Shown here: piece by piece, positions 10,139 through 16,996 of the stretch
Position numbering within the stretch: position 1 is the first letter of the stretch
How the letters are laid out: each line of letters opens with the position of its first letter
Source of the DNA: B2-G16 sp964528085
GTDB lineage: Bacteria; Bipolaricaulota; Bipolaricaulia; UBA7950; UBA9294
NCBI GenBank assembly: GCA_964528085.1
Contig: CAZGRE010000014.1
Coordinates: 1 to 30,586, forward strand
Length of the DNA stretch: 30,586 bases
Reading direction: 5' to 3'
Translations under genes and position numbers: made by a program
Notes under the pieces: generated by a model
Told to the model about the DNA's origin: nothing
Seen by the model: the letters and a program-made list of their open reading frames with translations, nothing else
The model's database searches: none

Positions 10139-11295
10139 CATCCATCCACCTTGAACGGTGACATCGCGCGGAGCTCCTCGACGACCCGCGGAAGGGCCTC
10201 GAGGAACCGATCGATCTCCTCCTCGGTCGTCTGGCGGCCGGTGCTGATCCGCAGGCTCCCGTGCGCCATGGATAGGGGGACGCGGATCGCAACGAGGACG
10301 TGGCTCGGCTCAAGGTTCGGTGAGGAGCAGGCCGATCCGGTCGAGGCGGCGATCCCCTCCTCATCGAGCTTCATCACCAGGCTCTCCCCCTCGATCCCGG
10401 CGAAGCTGAAGTTGGCGATATGCGGGAGGCTCTCCGTCCGATGTCCGTTCACACGGACGGCGGGGATCCGCATCACCCCTTCGATCAACCTCTCGCGGAA
10501 CGCTTCAAGCCTGGGGACGACCGTATCCCGCTCGGCGAACGCGAGCCGGCAAGCGGCGGCGAGCCCGACGATCCCAGGGACGTTCTCCGTCCCGCTCCGC
10601 AACCCCCTCTCGTGCCCACCGCCGCTCAGCAGCGGAGAGAGGCGGATCCCGTGGCGGACGTAGAGGAACCCGACACCCTTCGGCCCGTTCAGCTTATGCG
10701 CGGAGACCGAGAGAAGATCGACCTTTCCGCTCGGGATATCCACCTTTCCGTACACCTGGACGGCATCGGTATGGAACGGGACCTCCCGTTCCTTGCAGAT
10801 CGCGCCGATCTCATCTATCGGCTCGATCGTCCCGATCTCGTTGTTCCCGGCCATGACCGATACGAGGAGGGTGTCGTCCCGGATCGCATCCCTCACCGCC
10901 TCCGGATCGACCCTCCCATTCTGATCGACGTCGAGGTAGGTCACCTCATATCCCCTCTCCTCGAGCCATCGGCAGGTGTGGAGGACGGCATGGTGCTCGA
11001 TCCTCGATGTAACGATATGCCGCTTCTCCGGGGAGGCGAACGCAACCCCCTTGATCGCCAGGTTGTCCGCCTCGGTCGCCCCTGAGGTGAAGAGGATCTC
11101 TTCCGGGGAGGCATTGAGCGTCTCAGCGATCGAGCCGCGGGCCTCCTCGACGGCGGAGCGGGCCCTCCTCCCGAATCGATGAAGGCTCGAGGGGTTCCCG
11201 TACTCGCCTGTGAGGTACGGCCCCATCGCCGTGAGGACCTCCTCGGCGATCGGGGTGGTCGCGCTGTTGTCGAGGTAGATCATCTCCGGACCCAT
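10138..11295 (-). CDS. iscS: cysteine desulfurase IscS/NifS
   Basis: This PLP enzyme converts cysteine to alanine and passes persulfide sulfur to IscU. The 385-aa protein has YLDNSATTP at the N-terminus, the conserved His pair in IEHHAVL (99-105), the PLP lysine Lys201 in SAHKLNGPKG, RSGTENVPG (233-241), and the catalytic Cys323 in TGSACSSPNLEPSHVL. The short Cys loop resembles NifS/IscS group I enzymes. I chose the ATG at 11295, where a well-placed promoter predicts a leaderless transcript. The ATG at 11283 is the alternative; a CGGAG abuts it directly, which is too close for good use. The stop overlaps the iscU start. Confidence 0.95.
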   Translation of the reverse strand: MGPEMIYLDNSATTPIAEEVLTAMGPYLTGEYGNPSSLHRFGRRARSAVEEARGSIAETLNASPEEILFTSGATEADNLAIKGVAFASPEKRHIVTSRIEHHAVLHTCRWLEERGYEVTYLDVDQNGRVDPEAVRDAIRDDTLLVSVMAGNNEIGTIEPIDEIGAICKEREVPFHTDAVQVYGKVDIPSGKVDLLSVSAHKLNGPKGVGFLYVRHGIRLSPLLSGGGHERGLRSGTENVPGIVGLAAACRLAFAERDTVVPRLEAFRERLIEGVMRIPAVRVNGHRTESLPHIANFSFAGIEGESLVMKLDEEGIAASTGSACSSPNLEPSHVLVAIRVPLSMAHGSLRISTGRQTTEEEIDRFLEALPRVVEELRAMSPFKVDG

Positions 11296-11301
11296 GACAA
11301 A

Positions 11302-11330
11302 ATCCTACCAAAACGGTCCGGTTTATGCAA
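11302..11330 (-). promoter_or_regulatory. iscS-iscU-rrf2 promoter, probably leaderless
   Basis: On the minus strand TTGCAT (11330-11325) is followed after 17 bp by TAGGAT (11307-11302). Six nucleotides later comes the ATG of iscS (11295), so position +1 coincides with the A of the start codon. The spacer contains ACCGGACCGT, a possible regulator-binding region, but no convincing IscR consensus is visible. Confidence 0.55.
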
Positions 11331-11351
11331 CGGCCTGATCCCGCCCGGTGA

Positions 11352-11510
11352 TCAGACCTGCTCGAACATCTCCTTCCCCGCCCCGCAGTCGGGGCATGTC
11401 CACCCCTCGGGGAGATCCTCGAACGGGGTTCCGGTGGAGATCCCGGTCGTCGGGTCGCCGACTTCCGGGTCGTAGATGTAGCCGCAGACCGTGCATTCCC
11501 ACTTATCCAT
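11352..11510 (-). CDS. rub: rubredoxin
   Basis: This is a small one-iron electron carrier, often supplying superoxide reductase, rubrerythrin or other oxygen-defence enzymes in anaerobes. The 52-aa protein carries the two iron-binding knuckles: ECTVCGYIYDPEVGDP (Cys6, Cys9) and WTCPDCGAGK (Cys39, Cys42). GTPFEDLPEGW lies between, all standard. Tandem ATGs stand at 11513 and 11510; GAGGAGG at 11517-11523 is better spaced for the second. The start overlaps the end of scpB by 8 bp, so it is translationally coupled to the condensin genes. No rubredoxin partner enzyme is in the window. Confidence 0.95.
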   Translation of the reverse strand: MDKWECTVCGYIYDPEVGDPTTGISTGTPFEDLPEGWTCPDCGAGKEMFEQV

Positions 11511-12111
11511 CATCAACCTCCTCGGCGTCCGATTGTAGCCCTTCTTCACCCGATCCCGAAGCGGCATGGAACCTGAACTCCTCCGCCGAGCTCAGGCCGA
11601 AGTGGCGGAGGAACTCGCTCGTCACGCTGAGCAGGAGCGTGCGCTCGTGCTCCTCGGCCCGGATCAAACGGCGCTCTATCAGCTCCTGCACGTGGCCGTA
11701 CGCCTTGTTCCCCCGGACCCGGACGAGATCGGCCTGGGTGACCGGCTGGTTGTACGCGATGACGGCGAGGGTCCTGAGGACGGGACGGGGGATGTCCTGC
11801 TGGGGGGCAAGATGGGCGACCCGGTCGACGTAGTCGTCCTTCACGCGGAGCGTCGCCCTCTCCTCCGAGCGGTAGAGCTCGATACCCCTCTCTGGATCCC
11901 GGTAGACCTCGGCGAGGTCGTCGAGAAGGCGGTCGACGTAGACGAGCTTCACCCCGCCGAGGAGCTTCGCCAGCCGGCGGCGCGTCAACGGGTCGGGGGA
12001 GAGGAAGAGGGCCGCCTCGACGAGGGCGAGGTCGTTCCCGCGATCGGCTCCGCTCCCCCCGTGTGAACGGGAGGGACTATCCTTCTTGTTCGAGACGGAT
12101 GAGGATGTCAC
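11503..12111 (-). CDS. scpB: segregation and condensation protein B
   Basis: ScpB is the winged-helix kite subunit of the bacterial SMC-ScpAB condensin, which organises and segregates the chromosome. The product of about 202 aa contains LVEAALFLSPDPL, then tandem winged-helix domains with RPVLRTLAVIAYNQPVTQADLVRVRG, followed by VQELIERRLI and TSEFLRHFGL, the family core. I propose the GTG at 12111, which has AAGGA 8 nt upstream. A TTG at 12156 extends the frame but lacks a ribosome-binding site. Either way the start lies inside the end of scpA (35-bp overlap with the GTG). A Ser/Arg-rich N-terminal stretch of about 25 residues precedes the conserved part. The C-terminal tail is acidic. Confidence 0.9.
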   Translation of the reverse strand: MTSSSVSNKKDSPSRSHGGSGADRGNDLALVEAALFLSPDPLTRRRLAKLLGGVKLVYVDRLLDDLAEVYRDPERGIELYRSEERATLRVKDDYVDRVAHLAPQQDIPRPVLRTLAVIAYNQPVTQADLVRVRGNKAYGHVQELIERRLIRAEEHERTLLLSVTSEFLRHFGLSSAEEFRFHAASGSGEEGLQSDAEEVDDG

Positions 12112-12787
12112 CGAGGAATTCCTTCTGGGTACAGCTGATCCGTCCGTCCGCGGCAAGGTGGAGGATCTCGAAGAACCGCTCGATCCGCTCCTCCTTGTCC
12201 CCCCGATCGAGGAGCCGGAAGAAGCTCAGCACGCGCCTCCCCGCGAGGAGGCTCTTGATCCGTTCGAAGATCTTATGGAGCCGCTCCGAGAAGCCGGCCC
12301 CGCCGATCTCGAATTGTTCGAACGGGTCGAACTCATCCGACTCCACCCGCTCGATCAACCGCTCGGCCCGGCGGCGGCTGACGTCGAGCGCCGCCTTGAG
12401 GGCGAGGCGGAGGTCGAGGAGGGTGACCTGACGCCGGGGTCGGCGGAGGATGGGGAGGGCGAACTCGGCGGGCTCCACGGGGAGGAGCGGCCCATCCTCC
12501 TGTTCGATCGCATCCTCGATCTCGCTGACGAGCTCATCGCGCTCGGTCGGGGCCTCCTCCTCGAGGAGCCCGTCCGACTTCATCCGAAGGAGGATCGAAC
12601 AGGCGAGTACCATCCTCCCGGGGATCTCGAACCGGAGCTCGCGGAGGGCATTGAGATACTCGCGGAAGCGGCGGGTGAGCTCGGTCAGGTCGATGTCCCA
12701 AGGATCCATGTCCTCGGTCAAGGAGTGGAGGACCCCCTCCCAGCTCTCCCCGATCAGCCGCTCGACCGGGATCTCAGCGATCCGCAT
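12077..12787 (-). CDS. scpA: segregation and condensation protein A (kleisin)
   Basis: ScpA is the kleisin that bridges the SMC heads and holds the ScpB dimer. The 236-aa product has the N-terminal SMC-neck-binding region (LHSLTEDMDPWDIDLTELT, then RRFREYLNAL). A helical block follows, with MVLACSILLRMKSDGLLEEE, matching the family pattern of a Leu/Met-rich helix ending KS..LL. Then come a Glu-rich linker and a C-terminal winged helix (FFEILHLAADGRISCTQ, then FGDILI-like residues). The ATG at 12787 has GGTGG at proper spacing; a GTG at 12796 is possible but lacks one. The gene lies 26 bp after the smc stop, and its end overlaps scpB. Confidence 0.9.
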   Translation of the reverse strand: MRIAEIPVERLIGESWEGVLHSLTEDMDPWDIDLTELTRRFREYLNALRELRFEIPGRMVLACSILLRMKSDGLLEEEAPTERDELVSEIEDAIEQEDGPLLPVEPAEFALPILRRPRRQVTLLDLRLALKAALDVSRRRAERLIERVESDEFDPFEQFEIGGAGFSERLHKIFERIKSLLAGRRVLSFFRLLDRGDKEERIERFFEILHLAADGRISCTQKEFLGDILIRLEQEG

Positions 12788-12813
12788 CCCTTCCACCTTA
12801 GACGCGCCCCCTT

Positions 12814-15327
12814 CTAGCTCAGATTGAGTGCCAATACCTCTGAAACGCCGTTCTTAATTGTCACCCCGTAGGCACGATCGGCATGACGAACTGTTTCCTC
12901 GTTGTGCGAGACAACGATCACCTGAATCCGATCGGCATATTCCCGGAGCATCTTCCCGAGCCTGGTTATGTTCATCAGGTCGAGCGCCGCGTCGATCTCG
13001 TCGAGGATGAGGAGGCTAGCCTCCTGGTACTCCTGCAGGGCGAAGATGAAGGCGATCGCAAGGAGGGTCTGTTCGCCCCCCGACAGGGCGTCGATCAGGT
13101 GCGGCTCCTTGTCCGGCGGGTGCGCCTTGATCAGAAGCCCGGAGGAGATATCCCCCTCCCTCTCCAACTCGAGCGAGGCGCTCCCCCCCTCGAACAGCTT
13201 CTGAAAGATCCGGTTGAAGCTGGTGTTCAACGCATCGAGGACCTCGAGGAACCGCTTGCGCTTCCTCTCCTCGATCTCGCCGATCAGCCGCTCGATCTCC
13301 CTCTTCTCCCCCTCCAGGGCATCGACGCGCTCGCGGAACAGGTTGAACTCCTTCTCGTACTCGGCGTACTCATCGATCGCCCGCATGTTGACCGGGCCGA
13401 GCCGGGCGAGCCTCCGCTTGTTCCGCTCCAGCATCCGCTCGAGCTCGGCGAGCGAGCCGTCGATGTAGTAAGAGGGATCGCGCTCCTCTTCTCCCCCGAG
13501 CGCCTCCAGCTCAGCCTGCGCCTCTGCCTCCCTCCGCTCGTAGCGGGTCAGGGCCCGGCGGAGGTTCTCCAACCCCTGATACGCCTCCCTCCGCTTCTCG
13601 CGGAGGGCGCGGAGCTCGTCGCTCCGGCTCGACGCTTCGCCCTTGACCCGGTCCTTGCTCTGTTCGTAGGAGGCGATCTCCTCTTCCTTCGCCTCGAGGA
13701 GGGCCTTCCCCTCCTCTATCTCCTCCTCGAGCTTGGCGATCTCCTTCTTCAGCTTCGAGATCTGCTGCCGGCGCTGCGCTGCGTCGAACCCGGCCTCCTT
13801 CGTCTTTTTCGTCTCCTTGCGATCCCCGCGCCAGCCGCCGGTCAGCGCCCCCCCCTTGCTCAGGAGATCCCCGTCGAGGGTGACGACGCGCACACCGTCG
13901 AGCCCCTTCACCACGTCGAGATTCTCGGCGACGACGGTATCGGAGAGGACGTATTCGAACGCCCGCCGGTACTTCTCGTCGAACTCGACCAGGTTGATCG
14001 CGTAATCGATCACGCCGGGGAGCTTCAGCGCCTCCGCCGAAGCGAGGCTCTTCCGCGCGGTGACGAGCCGGCGGAGCGGGAGAATCCGGGCGCGGCCGAG
14101 CCTCTTCTCCTTCAGGTACTTGATGCAGTCGATCGCCGTCTCGCGCGAGTCGACGACAAGGTCGTTCAGGCTCCCCCCGGCCGCCGTCTCGAACGCAACC
14201 TCGAACCCGGGCTTCGGGCTGGCGAGGGAGGAGACCGTCCCGTAGACCCCGCCCCGCTTCCGCTCGATGAGGGCCTGCACCGCCGGGTTCCCCCGCCTCC
14301 CCGCTGAAGGCGCCGGGGAGGCGGCGCGCATCCTCACGATCTCATCGATCATCGCCTGGAGATCCTGAATCTGCTGACGCTTGAACCGGACCTCCCCCTC
14401 CTTGTGGAGGATCTCGGAGCGGAGACGCTCCGCTTCCTTGATGAGCGCGATCTGGACGTCTCCGGTCAGATCCTCCTGCATCCCCTCGAGCTCCCACTCC
14501 TTGTTCTCGATCTCCTGGTCGAGGCGAGCGACCTCCTTCTCCAACGCGGCGATCTTCTCGTCCATCCCCTCCCGCTCGGCCTGGGCGCGACGGAGATCCT
14601 CGGCGATCCGCTCGCGCCGCCTGTGGACGACGGAGGCATGGAGCCGCTCCTGTTCCTCCAACAGGGACTGGTACTCGAGGGCCGCGTCCCTCTCCCGCTG
14701 CAGGGAGAGGAGCCGCCGGCGGCGCTCAGCGAGGATGACGCGATGCGTGTTCAGCTTCGATTTGACGTCCTTCAGCTCACCTATCGCCTTCTTCCGCTTC
14801 TCATCGTAGGCGGCGATCCCGCTCACCTCGTCGATGATCTCGCGCCGGCGGAGGGGGCTCCGGCGGATGATCTCGGTGATCCTCCCCTGGGCGATCAGTT
14901 GCTGGCCGTCGGGATCGATCTTCGCCTCCTCGAGGATGCTGTCGATCATGGTCCGCGGGCAGACCTTCCCCATGAACGTGTACGTCGACGAGCGGCGGGT
15001 GATCCGGCGACCGATCGTTATCTCCGGGGGACTCACCCCATCCTCGAGGAACCGATCGAACCTTCCATCGTTCTCGAGGTATAGGGTGACCTCGGCGCTG
15101 TCCGCCGGTTCATACCGCTCCCCTCCGTTGAATATCAGATGCTCCAGCCGATCGGCACGGAGCTGGGATGAACGGCGACCCATGACAAAGCTGATCGCAT
15201 CGAACAGGTTCGACTTCCCCGAGCCGTTCTCACCGATCACGGCCGTCACCCCGTCGAAGAACGGGATGACCGTCCGCTTCCGGAACGACTTGAACCCGAC
15301 GAGCTCAACCTTATTGATCGTCGCCAT
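12814..15327 (-). CDS. smc: compact SMC chromosome-segregation ATPase
   Basis: SMC is the ATPase arm of condensin. Here it has 837 aa, against about 1150-1190 in most bacteria. The N-terminal head has Walker A GENGSGKSN (32-40) and QGRI (147-150). The C-terminal head has the signature LSGGEQ (748-753), Walker B SLLILDEIDAALD (771-783) and SHNEETVRHAD. A hinge with the usual GALTGG block spans about 350-500. The coiled-coil arms are about 160-180 residues each (about 175-335 and 505-690), roughly half the usual 330, and both are shortened to a similar extent. All catalytic motifs are intact and no frameshift is visible, so this looks like a working short-arm SMC. The ATG at 15327 overlaps the upstream HTH gene by 17 bp; scpA follows in the same transcript. 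Confidence 0.95.
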   Translation of the reverse strand: MATINKVELVGFKSFRKRTVIPFFDGVTAVIGENGSGKSNLFDAISFVMGRRSSQLRADRLEHLIFNGGERYEPADSAEVTLYLENDGRFDRFLEDGVSPPEITIGRRITRRSSTYTFMGKVCPRTMIDSILEEAKIDPDGQQLIAQGRITEIIRRSPLRRREIIDEVSGIAAYDEKRKKAIGELKDVKSKLNTHRVILAERRRRLLSLQRERDAALEYQSLLEEQERLHASVVHRRRERIAEDLRRAQAEREGMDEKIAALEKEVARLDQEIENKEWELEGMQEDLTGDVQIALIKEAERLRSEILHKEGEVRFKRQQIQDLQAMIDEIVRMRAASPAPSAGRRGNPAVQALIERKRGGVYGTVSSLASPKPGFEVAFETAAGGSLNDLVVDSRETAIDCIKYLKEKRLGRARILPLRRLVTARKSLASAEALKLPGVIDYAINLVEFDEKYRRAFEYVLSDTVVAENLDVVKGLDGVRVVTLDGDLLSKGGALTGGWRGDRKETKKTKEAGFDAAQRRQQISKLKKEIAKLEEEIEEGKALLEAKEEEIASYEQSKDRVKGEASSRSDELRALREKRREAYQGLENLRRALTRYERREAEAQAELEALGGEEERDPSYYIDGSLAELERMLERNKRRLARLGPVNMRAIDEYAEYEKEFNLFRERVDALEGEKREIERLIGEIEERKRKRFLEVLDALNTSFNRIFQKLFEGGSASLELEREGDISSGLLIKAHPPDKEPHLIDALSGGEQTLLAIAFIFALQEYQEASLLILDEIDAALDLMNITRLGKMLREYADRIQVIVVSHNEETVRHADRAYGVTIKNGVSEVLALNLS

Positions 15328-15577
15328 CTTGCAATCTTCCCTCTTCCTTTCCTCCCTCGAACAGCCCGAGCTGGACGACGCCCGGCCGGTCCGGGAGGGG
15401 GGCAAAACCAGAGAGGAACCGTTCGATCTTATAGCGGTTATAGTCGTTCGGCTCGGCGCGACCCTCCTCCCACCGGATGATGGAGGGGATCGAAACGCCG
15501 AGCTTTTCAGCGACAGCCCGCTTGCTCCACCCGTTCCTCAATCGGAATCCTTGTAGGCGCTCACCCAAGCCCTTCAA
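15311..15577 (-). CDS. small XRE-type helix-turn-helix protein coupled to smc
   Basis: This is an 88-aa DNA-binding protein with a lambda-repressor-like helix-turn-helix at about 5-55. It shows RLRNGWSKRAVAEKLGVS, then IPSIIRWEEGRAEP, the XRE pattern, and then an alpha-helical NRYKIERFL. The C-terminal 35 residues are Gly/Glu-rich and probably disordered. The start is TTG at 15577, preceded by GAGGGGG 5 nt upstream. It is the first gene of the smc operon and its 3' end overlaps the smc start by 17 bp, so it is made together with SMC. It may autoregulate the operon or act as a DNA-binding partner of condensin; both are inference. Confidence 0.82.
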   Translation of the reverse strand: MKGLGERLQGFRLRNGWSKRAVAEKLGVSIPSIIRWEEGRAEPNDYNRYKIERFLSGFAPLPDRPGVVQLGLFEGGKEEGRLQDGDDQ

Positions 15578-15601
15578 GAGGTCCCCCTCAGTCGGTTTAC
15601 C

Positions 15602-15630
15602 AATATAACTTTTGTTACACCCTAGTGCAA
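15602..15630 (-). promoter_or_regulatory. promoter of the xre-smc-scpA-scpB-rub operon, with possible operator
   Basis: On the minus strand TTGCAC (15630-15625) is followed after 17 bp by TATATT (15607-15602). The predicted start is near 15595, giving a leader of about 18 nt that contains the GAGGGGG ribosome-binding site. An inverted repeat TTTTG (15610-15614) / CAAAA (15628-15632) overlaps the -35 box and spacer and could be an operator for the HTH protein. The -35 region also forms the downstream end of the preceding gene's terminator. Confidence 0.6.
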
Positions 15631-15636
15631 AATTAA

Positions 15637-15666
15637 GCGAGAGGGACGGTCCCCCGCCCCTCTCGC
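15637..15666 (-). terminator. terminator of the coiled-coil envelope gene
   Basis: A 9-bp perfect stem (15637-15645 with 15658-15666) has a C-rich 12-nt loop. Read on the minus strand, it is followed by TTAATTTT. It lies about 30 bp after the stop codon of the coiled-coil gene and directly before the xre-smc promoter. Confidence 0.7.
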
Positions 15667-15698
15667 GAGTAGTATCCCCTCATCCCCTCACATTCTGT

Positions 15699-16643
15699 CT
15701 AGCCATTCCCGAGGAATCCCCAGATCAGCGCCCCTACACCGGCGAGGAGAGCGACGATCGAGATGAAGTACAGGGTATCGATCTGGCTCTTGATGTCCCC
15801 AGCCTGTTCCAGTGCCGTGATCCTCGCGTCGTACTCGTCGAGGAGCTGCTGGTTCGACTGAAGAATCCCCTCGCGCGTGCTCCTCAACTCATCGGAAAGC
15901 CCGGCGATCGCGCCGTCGAACCCCTCAAGCTTCGCCCGGTTGTTGTCCACGCGGATCGCGAGTGCAGCCATCGACCGCTCAAGTTCGATCACCTTCTTCT
16001 TGAACGTCCCGACGTCCTCCTCCTCCAGGGCCGCAATCCGGCCGGCGAGATCATCGTACTGGGAGTTGACGCGCGACAGGTCGGCCGTGAAATCGTTCCG
16101 CAACGAAGCGATCTCTGCACCGATGCTCTCCCTGAACGCATCGAAGACGTCCTTGAAGGTGGCGTAATCCTCGACGAGGGCGTCGAACTTGTCGCTCAGC
16201 GTATCGAGATCCGCGCGACTCACGTCGACGCGCGACTTGAGCTCATCGCAGAATGCGGCAAGGTCGGAGAGTCCTCCCTCAAGGGCATCGACCCGCCCGA
16301 TCAGCTCCTGCTGCGCCTCACCGAGGGCGTCGACGTCCCCGCGCAGCCCGATGATCTTCCCTTCGGCATCCTTCAGCTCGACGGAGATCGCTTGGACGAT
16401 GTCCTTGAGATCATCCACCTTTGTGTCGACTGCAACGATGCCACCTATGTTCCCCTTGACCTCGCCGATCAGTTCAGCCATGAAGGACTGCAGGCTACCG
16501 AACGCCTCCTCCATGCTGGCGAGTTCCTGTTCGAGGAGTGGTGAGGGGGCCTCGGCCGCCTCCTCCTGCGCGTAACCAATAACGAACAGGAAAACAAGGA
16601 GGGACAAGACGGTCACCAGTGCGACAGAAAGCGCTCTTTTCAT
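15699..16643 (-). CDS. exported coiled-coil protein with C-terminal membrane anchor
   Basis: I do not recognise a named family. The 314-aa protein starts with a signal peptide or anchor (KR, then a hydrophobic stretch to about residue 23, with YAQEE as a possible cleavage region). Residues about 70-285 are heptad-rich coiled coil with recurring units such as RVDALEGGL, RIAALEEE and RITALEQ. A C-terminal membrane helix (about 291-311, LYFISIVALLAGVGALIWGF) is followed by only a few residues. It has one Cys and no S-layer homology domain. The layout resembles Omp-alpha of Thermotoga, a periplasmic rod anchored in the outer membrane; this is inference from architecture. The ATG at 16643 has AAGGAGG 6 nt upstream; the ATG at 16649 abuts that site. 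It is monocistronic and divergent from hppA. No clear promoter was found. Confidence 0.85.
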   Translation of the reverse strand: MKRALSVALVTVLSLLVFLFVIGYAQEEAAEAPSPLLEQELASMEEAFGSLQSFMAELIGEVKGNIGGIVAVDTKVDDLKDIVQAISVELKDAEGKIIGLRGDVDALGEAQQELIGRVDALEGGLSDLAAFCDELKSRVDVSRADLDTLSDKFDALVEDYATFKDVFDAFRESIGAEIASLRNDFTADLSRVNSQYDDLAGRIAALEEEDVGTFKKKVIELERSMAALAIRVDNNRAKLEGFDGAIAGLSDELRSTREGILQSNQQLLDEYDARITALEQAGDIKSQIDTLYFISIVALLAGVGALIWGFLGNG

Positions 16644-16656
16644 CGCCATCCTCCTT

Positions 16657-16856
16657 TATCCTTCCGTAGGATTCCGCTTGAGAATAGCCTTTGGGAAAGG
16701 GAGAATGGAGGACCGCTGCGGCCGATCGGAAAAGAGTTTGTCAGCCCCGATGCGGACAGCTGTCCTTCATCCGTGTAAGCGGAAACGGACGGATTCATCC
16801 TCATCAGCGGTGGGCACAATCGTTACCAGAACTTAAGAAAGTCAACCCCATCCGAC
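16657..16856. other. divergent intergenic region upstream of the coiled-coil gene and hppA
   Basis: About 350 bp separate the two divergent genes. This half holds no open frame I trust. The hppA frame is open through it, but its translation is Cys/Arg/Pro-rich and unlike HppA. A minus-strand TATTCT near 16690 could be a -10 box for the coiled-coil gene, but no acceptable -35 box goes with it. Confidence 0.4.
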
Positions 16857-16885
16857 TTGCGCCCCCCTTTCCTCCACGCTACAAT
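16857..16885 (+). promoter_or_regulatory. hppA promoter
   Basis: TTGCGC (16857-16862) is separated by 17 bp from TACAAT (16880-16885). The predicted start near 16892 leaves a leader of about 105 nt before the hppA ATG. I see no known riboswitch in the leader. Confidence 0.55.
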
Positions 16886-16996
16886 CCGCCCAGTTTCGTG
16901 CCGCGAGCGAACTGCGTTTGCAGCGGCCCATGCACGCAAGTCCGCGGGATTCACAGCACGACAACCCAATCCGACAAGAGGGGTGTATCGAACAAC

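Noticed and set aside
12883..14307. A 474-codon plus-strand frame opposite smc
   Set aside because: Leu/Glu/Pro-rich mirror of SMC coiled-coil codons; no domain and no ribosome-binding site.
16691..16996. 102-codon N-terminal extension of hppA
   Set aside because: It contains the likely promoter, and its translation is Cys/Pro/Arg-rich and unrelated to the HppA N-terminus.
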